Source: Herpetosiphon giganteus (GTDB lineage Bacteria; Chloroflexota; Chloroflexia; Chloroflexales; Herpetosiphonaceae). From it: DNA of 64,000 bases. Each line of letters starts with the position of its first letter. Within the stretch, counting starts at the first letter, position 1. Under the pieces are notes generated by a model that was given only the letters and a program-made list of their open reading frames with translations, ran no database searches and had not been told where the DNA came from. The position numbers were made by a program, and so were the translations under genes. The stretch lies in the NCBI RefSeq assembly GCF_016907925.1, contig NZ_JAFBCZ010000005.1, positions 186,001 through 250,000 on the forward strand. Direction: 5' to 3'. Positions 53,901 through 62,331 of this stretch are shown here, in pieces.

Positions 53901-56900
53901 CACCAGTACCCCCTGCAACCATCCCGTGAACACCGTCACGCTTGGCTTCGAGTTGCAGCGTGCGTGGCCGATTGCCTGAGACAATCCCCAAACATGCAGC
54001 CAACCAGCCAGCTTGTTTGCCAGTGCCTGCGTTGTATTCCCAGGTTTTGGCGGTTGCTTCTTTGAGTTCTTCGACAAATGGCCGGTCGCCACGGCCAATG
54101 TTGTGCATTTCTTGCAGCACTTGGCGATACGACGAACTCTTGGGCAAGGCGGCAATCCCCAACGGTGGTTGGTATTTGCCAGGATTATTGGCGATATGCG
54201 CATTCATATGCTTGCCGATAACCCGAATTTGGCCAGCTTCACCGCGAATTTGCAGTTTTTCGGTCACTTGTGGTTGGCCGTCAGCGCCCAAGACATCGGC
54301 TTTGCCAATCGTGCCTGGTGGTAAGGCAATGTGATAGCTCAGCGCATCGCGGCCAACTTTGACCGCACCACGCCCAGGAATTTCTTCAACTTCTAAGAGC
54401 CGTGCGCCAACAATGGCCGAATAGTCGCCTGAATCAGAAATCTTGAAGGTCAAGCGTTCGGTAAAGAGGCTATACAGCTTACTTGACAGAATATTCAAGC
54501 GGCTGGCAGTGATCAGAATATGCAAGCCATAGGCTTTCGCTTGGCGTGCCAAGGCTACAAAGACCTCAAGCAAGTTATTGGCATCATTATTCTTATCATC
54601 GCCAAAGGTTTCGATATATTCGCCGAAGTTATCGATTGCCACCAAAATTGCTGGCTTTGGATTGGCAGCGTTTTGGCTGTTGTACTCAGAAAGGGTTGAA
54701 ACCCCGGCATCGCTGAACAGTTTCTTGCGTTCATCAACAACGTTATTCAATTCACGCCAAAGCTGCTGAATGCGCTCTTCATAGCCTTGTTCGTCTGGCA
54801 GAATCACCGTCCCGACGTGCGGGATGGAGCGCAAGACTTCAAGGTTACGGCCACCAAGATCGAGCACATGGGCATTGAATTCGTTGGGCGAGTGGGTTGC
54901 TGCCAAACTCAACACCAACGAGCGAATCATGGTGGTTTTACCCCAACCAGAAGCGCCGAAAACCACTACGTGACCTTTGTTGAAGTCGAGCACCAATGGC
55001 ATTTGGCGGGCATTACCTGGATCGTCGAGCACCCCAACGACCGCGCGCATTGCCACGTGATTCCAATCGACTCCAAACCACTGACCTTTATTCTCAAACC
55101 AATCGCCAACAAAGGCATTGATTGCGATTCGTTGCGAACGGCCAAGGGTCATCAATGGTAGATAAGTTTTATCAACATACCGTGGGTTGAGCGGTTGTTC
55201 GTAGGTAATTGCATCGGGCAATGGCGCTGGCCATGGCGTTTGAGGCCGTGGTCGTGGATGGAGTAAATTTTGCGCCATCGTCACGATTAATTCATAGAAC
55301 TTGGCTTTAGTGCCGTCGGCAGCCACTGCATAATCGTATGATTCACCAGTGTACGAAACTTGAATCAGGTCAAGATTTTCGTTGCCAACTTGGAGATAAC
55401 CCCGACCAGGCATGCCGCTTGGCAAGAAGGCTGCATCCGAGCGGCGCAACATTTCGCGGCTGGTTTCAATATCTTCAACCCGCAAACAGATCCGATACTT
55501 GATGTTGGCGCGCATTTGGTCGGTAACCCCGATTGGCCGTTGTGAGGCCAGCAAGAGGTTGACCCCAATTGAACGTCCAACCCGAGTTATACTTTCCAAC
55601 TCATCGCGGAACTCAGGCGTATCGCTGATCATTTCCGCATATTCGTCGATGATGATAAATAGATGCGGGAATGGCCCCCATTGTGGGTCAAGGTGGAAGC
55701 CCTTGGCACGATATTCCACAATATCTTTGGTGCCAGTACGCGCATTCAGCGCTTGGCGACGGCCCATTTCTGCATTGATTGCCGTAAACATCCGGCGCAC
55801 GCGCGATTTATTCAAGTTGGTCACCAAATCAACGGTGTGTGGCATATCCTTGAAGGGATCAAACGCACCACCACCCTTGTAGTCGACCAAAATGAAGTTA
55901 AGGATACTGGGGTCGTAGCGCACGGCCAAACCGATGATCAAGCTCATCAGCAATTCCGATTTACCAGCACCAGTACCGCCTGCAATCATCCCGTGAACAC
56001 CATCTTTTTTGGCTTCGAGTTGCAGCGTGCGTGGCCGATTGCCCGACATCACCCCAATCGTCACTTTGAGCCAATCGGCGTTTTCTGGTTTGATGCTATT
56101 TTCCCATGCTTCGCTCATCAGGCTATTCAATTGAGGCCGTAGATCGGCATCGAAGCGAATTTCGCGCTGGAGCATGGTGGCATACATTTCGGGCAACATC
56201 GATTTGAAGAGAATCGCCTTGGGCATTGCGTCAACCCGCCGTGGCTTGAGATAGTTTTTGCCACTGGTGCGGGCATAATCAGTCATAAATTGGGCCAACT
56301 GATCGATTTCTTTCATTTCGATCGTTGGGTCAAGCGAGCCATCGCTGCTGATGCCAGCTGCGACCGCCACTTGGAAGCTGAGCGGCTGTGGGCCAACTTT
56401 GGTATAGCCACGGCCAGGAATATCATTAATATCGTCAACCCGACCGCCAACGATCGACCGATATTCGGTGTTATCGCTGAGTTTCAAGGTGTAACGCTCG
56501 GTAAATAAGCTAAAGACTTGGTTCGATAGCTCGGCCAGGCTGCCAATGGTAATGATGAAGTGAATTGCATACGGCTTGGCTTGGCGCGCAATCGAAATCA
56601 GCTTATCGAGCACGCTTTCGACGTTGCTATCTGGGCCTTCGCCAAAGGTTTCGGTAAATTCGGCAAAGTTATCGATTGCAACCAAAATTGCTGGCTGGGT
56701 ATTGGTTGGATTAACCGCATTGTATTGGTAAATATCGGCAATCCCTGCATCGTTGAGCAGCAGTTTGCGTGCATCGACAATATCGTTGATTTCGCGCAGC
56801 AATTGTTCGACCCGTTCTTCGTAGCCTTCACCGTCAGGAATAATCACCGCACCTGAGTGAGGCAATTTATCCAGCACGCTAAAGTTCCGCCCACCCAAAT

Positions 56901-59772
56901 CGAGAATATACATATGCATCTGATTTGGCGAGTGGGTTGCGGCTAAGCTCATCAGCATCGAGCGCAGGAAGGTGGTTTTACCCCAACCAGAGCCACCAAA
57001 GACGACTGCATGGCCGCGTGGGAAGTCCACGGTCAAGGGTAATTGCTTCGCTGCATAGGGATTATCGATCAAGCCAAGCACTGGCCGCATTGCATAATCA
57101 CGCCAGTTCAGATCTTCGACCCAGCCCGAAGTCCCATTGATCCATTTGTTCAAGGCAGGGTTCAAGGTCAGATCGTGCTCGCGGGGCAAGCCAACCATAA
57201 TTTCGTCGATGCCCAACAGATATTCTTCAAAAGTAACTGCATTGACATTCGGATCTTCTGAGATCAAGTGTTGGGTCAAGGCCAGTTCGCGTGGCAAGAA
57301 GTTTGGCCATGGTGCCCGTTGAATTGGCACGTTATTATCACGTGACAAAGCATCGAGCGTGCTGACGATGACCTTGTACAGTTCTGGTGGGCTTTGATCT
57401 TGGGTATCAATCCCTGGGTCAACGCCTTCAGCGCGGCGGCGATCTGGCCAAATAACTTTTTCTTGCGAAACTGAATTGGGGTCAACATAGGGATCGCCAG
57501 TGTAGGCCACTTGAATCAATTCAATTTCTTCGTTACCAACTTGCAGATAGCCCCGACCTGGAATCCCAGTTGGCAAGAAGGCTGCATCCGAGCGGCGCAA
57601 CATTTCGCGGCTTTCGCCTTGGGTCTCCACCCGCAAGCTAATCCGGAACTTGATGTTCGAACGCATTTGGTCGGTGATCCCGCTAGGCCGTTGTGCGGCG
57701 AGAATCAGCGAAACCCCGAGCGAACGCCCAATCCGCGTGATACTTTCCAACTCGCCCCGATACTCAGCCCGATCGGCGATCATTTCGGCGAATTCGTCGA
57801 TGATGATAAACAGATAGGGATAGGGATAGTGGGTATTGTGGAAGTTCTTCTTGCGATATTCAACGATATTTTTGGTATCAGTTTCGTTGTTTAAGACTTG
57901 GCGGCGTTGCATTTCCGACTTAATTGCCGTAAACATGCGGGTTACGCCATCGCCAGCCAAGTTGGTGATGATGTCAACACAGTGGGGCAGGCGTTCGAAT
58001 TCTTTGAATGCGCCACCGCCCTTGTAGTCGACCAACACAAAGTTAATCACCGAAGGATCGTAGGTAACCGCCATCACCGCAATCAGCGAGATTAGCAACT
58101 CCGATTTACCAGAACCGGTACTGCCTGCGACCATCCCGTGAACACCATCACGTTTGGATGAGAAAACCAAAGTCCGGGTTTTATTCCCCGACATGCGACC
58201 AACCTTGGCGCGCAGCCAGTTGGCATATTTAGGTTGCGTGCTGCGTTGCCAATTCTTAATCGCATCGACCTTGAGTTCATCAAGTGAGCCATAGCCCATC
58301 AGGTCGAAGAAGGCAACGCCATCGGCAAGGTTGGCCCCAGCGCTTTGGCGCAAATTGAGGGTTGATAGTTCTTCGGCCAATTTGCGCGATTCTTCGCGAT
58401 TAACAATATTATCAGCAGCCCCGATATAGCGGAAGGTGTTGACCCCCTGCTCGGCGTAGCGGAAGAATAATTGTTGATGTTGGGCTTGCTTACTGTTGGT
58501 TGCTGGCGTGGTTCGTTCAATTTCGATCACCGACTTACAGCCGCCAGGCACTTTGCTGCGTTCTGGCACGAGGAAGATCACCGCAGCGCCAAGCTGTGGG
58601 CCTTCTTCGATCAAGATTGAGAGTGCTGCATCCGATTCAATATCGCGCAACCGCTCGCCAGCTTTTTCATACATATCGAGCAGGTCAACTACCAGCAACA
58701 TAAATGGTAAGCCTGGGTTGCCACGGCCCGAATTATTATTATTTTCTTCGTTATCTTCCATGCGCATTTTGCGTTGCGATAGAATTTTACGAATGCCTTC
58801 CATGTATTGATCTAATTCATCGCCTTCTTCATCGGCATCATCAGCAACTTCTTTAATTTCGCTGACGAAACAAAGTTGCTCATATTCGCCTGGCTGACAG
58901 TGGGGCAAGGTTTCGACCCAATCCCATTCGTTATATTTTGAGGCCAAAACATACAAACGTGAATCGGACGGTGAGTGGAAAACCGCATAATGCGCCAAAA
59001 TCGAGCGAATCGATTCATAGACAGCATCCCGATCGCCTGCAATCCCCAAGGCATGGGTGGTTGGCGTAATCGGCGTTGCCTTTTCTTTCGAGCCGCCTTC
59101 GTCTTCTGGCTTGTAGCGCAAGGTGATAATAATCGGAATATCAGAGACATAGCGCGAATCGGCATCAAGCTTCATGGCTTCACGAGCGAGTGGGCTACTG
59201 AAATTGCCACCGCTCTTAACCTCGTAAACCACGGTTGATGGCAATGTGCCCATGCCAAGCCGCACCGAGCCGAAGTCATCATCAGAAACCCGTCGTTCCC
59301 AAATGCGCGCATTTGAGCGCAGGGTGCGTTCAGGCTTTTCTAAATCTTGTTTGGCATCGGTAATAACCTTGATCGTATTTGGCGTATCAGGATAGTTATA
59401 GCGATAAAAACGGCGCTGCAAATCGTGATAGCCGTGCATATCTTTATTTAATTCAACGATCTGTTCATGATATTGGCGTTCACGTTCTAAACGTTGGTTT
59501 TTCTCACGAATAAACGAATAGATTGAGAAGCCTGTGGAGGCCAACACCGATAATGCCATCGGGATGAGAATCAAAGCGCCGCCGCCGCCGCGCCCTCCAA
59601 ACATTGTTACGAAGACATAACCCACAATCATCGTCATCGGCAGAGCCAACTGAATCAGTTTCGAAATCGCATCCTCAGGATTTTCTGGCGGGGATGGGAT
59701 TTCAAACTTATTGAAAGGTAGCTCTGGTTGAATCCGTGGAGGACGATCTATCATCTGGATAGAGTTTTTCAT
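50932..59772 (-). CDS. Giant FtsK/SpoIIIE-type ATPase of the type VII-like system (EccC/EssC-like, seven ATPase modules)
   Basis: A 2,946-residue membrane ATPase. Two membrane segments lie at about 40-58 and 66-88, then a coiled region. Seven P-loop modules follow, with Walker A lysines at 556, 932, 1271, 1612, 1960, 2304 and 2604. Modules 1, 3 and 5 have G-GTGAGKSELL-type loops (GSTGSGKS in module 1) and a full Walker B (FIIIDEFAEM or FIIIDEYAEM). Modules 2, 4 and 6 have SGWGKT loops and a Walker B ending in Asp-Asn (VAIDNF or VAIDNI). Module 7 has GPPISGKTT and FIDNFEDF. Canonical EccC/EssC has three modules and 1,300-1,500 residues. There is no N-terminal FHA. GGAG lies 8 bases before the ATG. 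It is the likely motor and substrate-recognition platform for WXG100 export. Confidence 0.92.
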   Translation of the reverse strand: MKNSIQMIDRPPRIQPELPFNKFEIPSPPENPEDAISKLIQLALPMTMIVGYVFVTMFGGRGGGGALILIPMALSVLASTGFSIYSFIREKNQRLERERQYHEQIVELNKDMHGYHDLQRRFYRYNYPDTPNTIKVITDAKQDLEKPERTLRSNARIWERRVSDDDFGSVRLGMGTLPSTVVYEVKSGGNFSSPLAREAMKLDADSRYVSDIPIIITLRYKPEDEGGSKEKATPITPTTHALGIAGDRDAVYESIRSILAHYAVFHSPSDSRLYVLASKYNEWDWVETLPHCQPGEYEQLCFVSEIKEVADDADEEGDELDQYMEGIRKILSQRKMRMEDNEENNNNSGRGNPGLPFMLLVVDLLDMYEKAGERLRDIESDAALSILIEEGPQLGAAVIFLVPERSKVPGGCKSVIEIERTTPATNSKQAQHQQLFFRYAEQGVNTFRYIGAADNIVNREESRKLAEELSTLNLRQSAGANLADGVAFFDLMGYGSLDELKVDAIKNWQRSTQPKYANWLRAKVGRMSGNKTRTLVFSSKRDGVHGMVAGSTGSGKSELLISLIAVMAVTYDPSVINFVLVDYKGGGAFKEFERLPHCVDIITNLAGDGVTRMFTAIKSEMQRRQVLNNETDTKNIVEYRKKNFHNTHYPYPYLFIIIDEFAEMIADRAEYRGELESITRIGRSLGVSLILAAQRPSGITDQMRSNIKFRISLRVETQGESREMLRRSDAAFLPTGIPGRGYLQVGNEEIELIQVAYTGDPYVDPNSVSQEKVIWPDRRRAEGVDPGIDTQDQSPPELYKVIVSTLDALSRDNNVPIQRAPWPNFLPRELALTQHLISEDPNVNAVTFEEYLLGIDEIMVGLPREHDLTLNPALNKWINGTSGWVEDLNWRDYAMRPVLGLIDNPYAAKQLPLTVDFPRGHAVVFGGSGWGKTTFLRSMLMSLAATHSPNQMHMYILDLGGRNFSVLDKLPHSGAVIIPDGEGYEERVEQLLREINDIVDARKLLLNDAGIADIYQYNAVNPTNTQPAILVAIDNFAEFTETFGEGPDSNVESVLDKLISIARQAKPYAIHFIITIGSLAELSNQVFSLFTERYTLKLSDNTEYRSIVGGRVDDINDIPGRGYTKVGPQPLSFQVAVAAGISSDGSLDPTIEMKEIDQLAQFMTDYARTSGKNYLKPRRVDAMPKAILFKSMLPEMYATMLQREIRFDADLRPQLNSLMSEAWENSIKPENADWLKVTIGVMSGNRPRTLQLEAKKDGVHGMIAGGTGAGKSELLMSLIIGLAVRYDPSILNFILVDYKGGGAFDPFKDMPHTVDLVTNLNKSRVRRMFTAINAEMGRRQALNARTGTKDIVEYRAKGFHLDPQWGPFPHLFIIIDEYAEMISDTPEFRDELESITRVGRSIGVNLLLASQRPIGVTDQMRANIKYRICLRVEDIETSREMLRRSDAAFLPSGMPGRGYLQVGNENLDLIQVSYTGESYDYAVAADGTKAKFYELIVTMAQNLLHPRPRPQTPWPAPLPDAITYEQPLNPRYVDKTYLPLMTLGRSQRIAINAFVGDWFENKGQWFGVDWNHVAMRAVVGVLDDPGNARQMPLVLDFNKGHVVVFGASGWGKTTMIRSLVLSLAATHSPNEFNAHVLDLGGRNLEVLRSIPHVGTVILPDEQGYEERIQQLWRELNNVVDERKKLFSDAGVSTLSEYNSQNAANPKPAILVAIDNFGEYIETFGDDKNNDANNLLEVFVALARQAKAYGLHILITASRLNILSSKLYSLFTERLTFKISDSGDYSAIVGARLLEVEEIPGRGAVKVGRDALSYHIALPPGTIGKADVLGADGQPQVTEKLQIRGEAGQIRVIGKHMNAHIANNPGKYQPPLGIAALPKSSSYRQVLQEMHNIGRGDRPFVEELKEATAKTWEYNAGTGKQAGWLAACLGIVSGNRPRTLQLEAKRDGVHGMVAGGTGAGKSELLMTLIVGLALNYSPDILNFVLVDFKGGGAFKPFENMPHCVDIVTNLNKSAVDRMFTSIDAEIRRRQALNAMTGTKDIVEYRERGFHKKPEFGAYPHLFIIIDEYAEMFDSNPEYLPSLESITRVGRAQGVNLLLASQQPKGVTDQMRANIKLRLCLRVEQPDTSRELLRKPDAAFLPNGMPGRGYLQIGNENLELIQVSYTGESQIDDREVAVLWPEREPEPVSTSEDTPKLFDTVVQISRELVNFQPTPKPWPNFLPERVSLQSPIINAKDNSIIVFQPAVTDWINGDTEHLWPGVDWETEAMRTAALLVDDPNEATQLPFVFDFSTNHLAIYGDSGWGKTSLLRSIIAGLAASHSPDELHAYVVDLGGRNFRSLRNLPHVGALIYADDETFEEQMLRLFSKMERLTRERQQIFSDAGVNTIYEYNKQFPDQALPAIVVAIDNIAIIHENYDAVEESVLIPLVRRSLSVGIAFIVTANFPTNMSSRFNSLFGERITFKQGQQDRYMDIVGRGAIEFGDVPGRGYIRVGKRPLLFQATLPVGLVGPDGRDHRNEAEELDLMGMMMQAKVEQLGGMRTTPDPIQILPQIVPLREMLDETNKVAEGKVIWSVVGQSNNLMPAMYDLKKIGPHAAIAGPPISGKTTLLYNWVLSLADRYTPEQVAMVLIDTRGRFFKYGGKRSLADLPHVLQTVSEIDQMGPLLENLQIECQAFAQQAINRPVYIFIDNFEDFSDEAESKRSVMNDMAVLTRRYGGEGVFVIIAGTLDGGVNDLRRRVMSANFGIGLRTAQAVESLRVMRTPSEVRGKELPMGRGFMVKAGQTTLIQVASPYTDGSHIVTEDASDEAERIITALDGWVETISERYPERAAWSSGAITIGDKPVSMEQDPTVARMSALIRQGIQRLMPRIKEANGDSNIAEAIMQNYISMDFASWNSSERLRSMLHQMLVDQHMHDGLDLETATMMADMTSSDDESLILTFEGTLES

Positions 59773-59798
59773 CGGTGCATCTCCAAAATTCCGCCCAT

Positions 59799-59815
59799 CG
59801 ATCAGTCACTGATCG
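59799..59815. promoter_or_regulatory. Palindrome in the giant ATPase leader
   Basis: A perfect 8-1-8 inverted repeat centred on 59807, 26 bases upstream of the ATPase ATG. It could be an operator or a short RNA hairpin that overlaps the ribosome-binding region. Confidence 0.5.
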
Positions 59816-59919
59816 GATCTGATGTGAACACACGCTAAAAAGTGGCACGAGGAGAGAAATTGCGCATTGCTGGTGTAACGCGTCAACTATACCATATAAA
59901 CCTCTATTTCGGCTAGTGG

Positions 59920-59948
59920 TTGACAGCTTTTGAATAAATGAGTAGAGT
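59920..59948 (+). promoter_or_regulatory. Promoter of the pseudokinase gene
   Basis: TTGACA (59920-59925) and TAGAGT (59943-59948) are separated by exactly 17 bases, about 95 bases upstream of the pseudokinase ATG, in the gap between the divergent ATPase and pseudokinase genes. Confidence 0.7.
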
Positions 59949-60042
59949 AGTGCCAACAATCCTCGCCTAGCAATCCAGATTACGGTACGATAGAGCCATA
60001 ATCTGGTTTCCCATGACTACCCATGGAACGGAGTAAGCGCCC

Positions 60043-61146
60043 ATGAAACAGGTATGTCTGTTATGTGAACGAACATCGTTTGATAATAATTTGTATTGTC
60101 AAGAAGTTTATTGTCAAGCTGAAAAATCGCCAACAATTCTTGGATATGGAAAATGGCTGGGCGATATTGAAATCGTGCGGCCCGTTGTTGTACTACGCTC
60201 TTCAGTTTTATACGAAGCCAGCCATCAAAAAGAGCGCGTATTTCTTAAAGTAGCCCACGTTGGCAGCGAAAATACTGAACGCTTAAAACGTGAAGCCGAA
60301 TTTCTAAAAACTATTCGGGTTTCGAACGAACGCAATACGTTCTTGCCAAATTGGCGGCCACCCTATGCCAATGCCACCGTAAGTGCCCAGACTGAGGCCT
60401 ACGGGCGGGCGATGCTCGGCGAACACCTTTTTTACTATTACTTGTCAGATTTCTTTGCTGGCGAATCGTTGCGCGACGCGCTGACCAAAAATCCGCAAAT
60501 GTGGGTCAACCATATTGGTTGGTTGGTCATGCGTTTGTCATCATCAATTGCGCTCTTGCAAAGCAAAGGTGTGTTGCATTTCGGGATCAACCCCGAATCG
60601 CTGTTGGTGCATTTTGAAGATAATCCTTCAGTGCCAACCATTCACTTGCTCGATTTGGGTATTGCCAGCACGCCGCAAAATATCAACAACGATTGGTATT
60701 CGTTTATGGTTCCGCCAGCCTATACTGCACCAGAAATTATGCAGCCGCACCTGCAAAAACCAAGCTATGCAACCGATGTCTATGGCCTCGGCTTGATTTT
60801 GTATGAAATGCTGGTTGGCGTTCCGGCCTATCCCTTCAAGCTCAAAAGCGACGAAGAGGTCTATCAGGCAGTCTTGAAAAACCATCATGTTAATATGAAC
60901 CGAACTGCTGACGTGCGGGCAATTGCTGAGCTGGCAGTGCGCATGGTCGATGTTCAAGTTGCGAATCGGCCTCAAAACGCAGCTCAAGTCGTCCAGGAAT
61001 TACTTAAGCTGTTTGGTGAAGTTCCAACTGCCAAAAAGAGCCGCTGGCCCAGCCTCAACACGATCCTGATTATTGTGATTAGTTTATTGACCGTCGCCTT
61101 TTTGATTACCTTCTTTGTAACCTTGAACCAGTTGAATATTATTTAG
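60043..61146 (+). CDS. Zinc-ribbon pseudokinase with C-terminal membrane anchor (EssB/YukC-like candidate)
   Basis: A 367-residue protein in order: an N-terminal Cys set (Cys5, Cys8, Cys19, Cys24) resembling a zinc ribbon, a protein kinase fold (about 40-325), and one membrane segment (about 340-360) with a 7-residue tail. The kinase keeps the ATP-lysine candidate Lys69, Glu84, the DFG-position Asp204 (DLG) and APE (229-231). The catalytic loop, however, reads H-F-G-I-N-P-E-S-L-L (179-188), so the catalytic Asp, the following Lys and the metal-binding Asn are all replaced. EssB/YukC of Firmicute type VII systems is also a membrane-bound pseudokinase, which supports the parallel. It is divergent from the giant ATPase. 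Confidence 0.82.
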   Translation: MKQVCLLCERTSFDNNLYCQEVYCQAEKSPTILGYGKWLGDIEIVRPVVVLRSSVLYEASHQKERVFLKVAHVGSENTERLKREAEFLKTIRVSNERNTFLPNWRPPYANATVSAQTEAYGRAMLGEHLFYYYLSDFFAGESLRDALTKNPQMWVNHIGWLVMRLSSSIALLQSKGVLHFGINPESLLVHFEDNPSVPTIHLLDLGIASTPQNINNDWYSFMVPPAYTAPEIMQPHLQKPSYATDVYGLGLILYEMLVGVPAYPFKLKSDEEVYQAVLKNHHVNMNRTADVRAIAELAVRMVDVQVANRPQNAAQVVQELLKLFGEVPTAKKSRWPSLNTILIIVISLLTVAFLITFFVTLNQLNII

Positions 61147-61161
61147 GCTTGGTTGTGGTTG

Positions 61162-61191
61162 AAGAGCAGGGTTTGCGCCCTGCTCTTTTTT
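61162..61191 (+). terminator. Terminator of the pseudokinase gene
   Basis: A 10-bp stem (61162-61171 with 61178-61187) and 6-nt loop, followed by a T-run, 15 bases after the stop codon. Confidence 0.92.
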
Positions 61192-61226
61192 ATGCCTGAA
61201 AATTTAAGGCCTTTTCGTGCTTAAAC

Positions 61227-61260
61227 TCAAACCGACCATGCAAGCGCATGATCGGTTTGA
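61227..61260 (-). terminator. Terminator-like hairpin of the small helical protein operon
   Basis: A 15-bp stem (61227-61241 with 61246-61260, one G-U pair) with a 4-nt loop, 30 bases after the last small gene on the leftward strand. The T-run is short (GTTT). Confidence 0.68.
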
Positions 61261-61290
61261 AATACTGGGTAAAATGACTTGAATAGGGAA

Positions 61291-61593
61291 CTAGCCGAAG
61301 CGGCCTGATGCCGAGAAGTCTTGGTTTTGGAAGTTCTTAATAGCGGTATTGACATCTTGAGTGATTTCAACACATTTTTCAGCCATCTTTTCGATTTGTG
61401 GACGGAACTGATCGATGTAGTTTGCTACAGCTGCGCCACCAACCAAACCGATGAATGCAGTTGCTTTAAGGGTGGTTGAAAGGACTTCCAAGACTTTAGC
61501 AACGGTTTTCAAAACTTGCCCAACCGTATTGATAGTCTTAGCGATTTTGGCGACATCGCCAACCTGCATATAAATTTCTGATGCTTGTGCCAT
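61291..61593 (-). CDS. Small helical protein of the WXG100 operon
   Basis: A 100-residue protein that is almost entirely helical, with a hydrophobic stretch in the middle (about 44-59: AFIGLVGGAAVANYI) flanked by amphipathic helices. It has no W-x-G. AAGGAG lies 8 bases before the ATG. As the last gene of a four-gene leftward unit it is probably a secreted partner or a small membrane-associated component. No family is recognised. Confidence 0.75.
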   Translation of the reverse strand: MAQASEIYMQVGDVAKIAKTINTVGQVLKTVAKVLEVLSTTLKATAFIGLVGGAAVANYIDQFRPQIEKMAEKCVEITQDVNTAIKNFQNQDFSASGRFG

Positions 61594-61638
61594 GAGCTGG
61601 ACTCCTTAAGATCTATTTTTAAGAATTCAAGGTCAAAA

Positions 61639-61968
61639 CTAGTAGAACTTAGCAATGCTGCGCAATTTTGAGTTAACCAAGTTGCGAGCGGTGCTATCAG
61701 CGCGGTCGATCAAATCGCGAGCTTTGCCCAAGTTGCTGTGGTAGCTGGTGATGCCAGTCCCGATGCGGGTAACTTGGGGGGTCATCAAGTTGGTCAATTC
61801 TTCGCGGAACTGATCAGCACCTACACCACGCCATACTTGTGGTGATGATGCAATGATTTGCTTGATTGGAGCCAAAGCTTGTTCTTGAATGACATTGAAT
61901 TGTTGCATCAATTGTTGCAAAACGCTTTCCAAAACTTTGCGAGCCAAGCGCATCAAGAAACTTTTCAT
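61639..61968 (-). CDS. WXG100-like protein with basic N-terminal helix
   Basis: A 109-residue helical protein with the turn motif Trp46-Arg-Gly48 (VWRGVGADQF) between two long helices, which fits a WXG100 hairpin. Its first helix is basic and hydrophobic (MKSFLMRLARKVLESVL), which is unusual for the family. GAGGAG lies 7 bases before the ATG at 61968. It probably forms heterodimers with a neighbour and is exported by the adjacent ATPase. Confidence 0.75.
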   Translation of the reverse strand: MKSFLMRLARKVLESVLQQLMQQFNVIQEQALAPIKQIIASSPQVWRGVGADQFREELTNLMTPQVTRIGTGITSYHSNLGKARDLIDRADSTARNLVNSKLRSIAKFY

Positions 61969-62009
61969 GGATAAACTCCTCAATTAGGTATACAAAGAGC
62001 CAATTACGA

Positions 62010-62300
62010 TTAGAAGCTGCTTTTCGCGCTGCCGTCTGCTGCATCCATTGCGGCCATAGCGTTCTTGATGTCGCCTTGGATTTCGGTCATCTTGGCAGCT
62101 AATTTAGCCAATGATGGAGCCATCATGCCGGTCAAAACATCAACGAATTCGCTACCAGCGTCGCCTTTGAGGGCTTCGTCGATGGTGCTCGCAATTGACA
62201 AAACTTCTTGGGTTACATCTTGAACTTGTTCGTGCGCTTTGCCAAAGGTTGCTTGAGCTTGTTCCATAGCCGCACGATTATACTTCATTTTCTCTGCCAT
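62010..62300 (-). CDS. WXG100-like protein (degenerate motif)
   Basis: A 96-residue, Met/Ala-rich helical hairpin protein. The turn reads Leu44-Lys-Gly46 (ALKGDAGSEF), that is, the Trp of W-x-G is Leu, while the following GDAGSEFVDVL matches the family. AAGGAGG lies 8 bases before the ATG. It sits between two other members of the family in one operon, so it may form a mixed dimer. Confidence 0.78.
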   Translation of the reverse strand: MAEKMKYNRAAMEQAQATFGKAHEQVQDVTQEVLSIASTIDEALKGDAGSEFVDVLTGMMAPSLAKLAAKMTEIQGDIKNAMAAMDAADGSAKSSF

Positions 62301-62331
62301 GAGAGGGCCTCCTTATTAAAAATAGCTAAAT

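Noticed and set aside
60043-61146. Active Ser/Thr kinase supplying phosphothreonine to the FHA domains
   Set aside because: The catalytic Asp, Lys and Asn of the catalytic loop are all replaced, so it is described as a pseudokinase.
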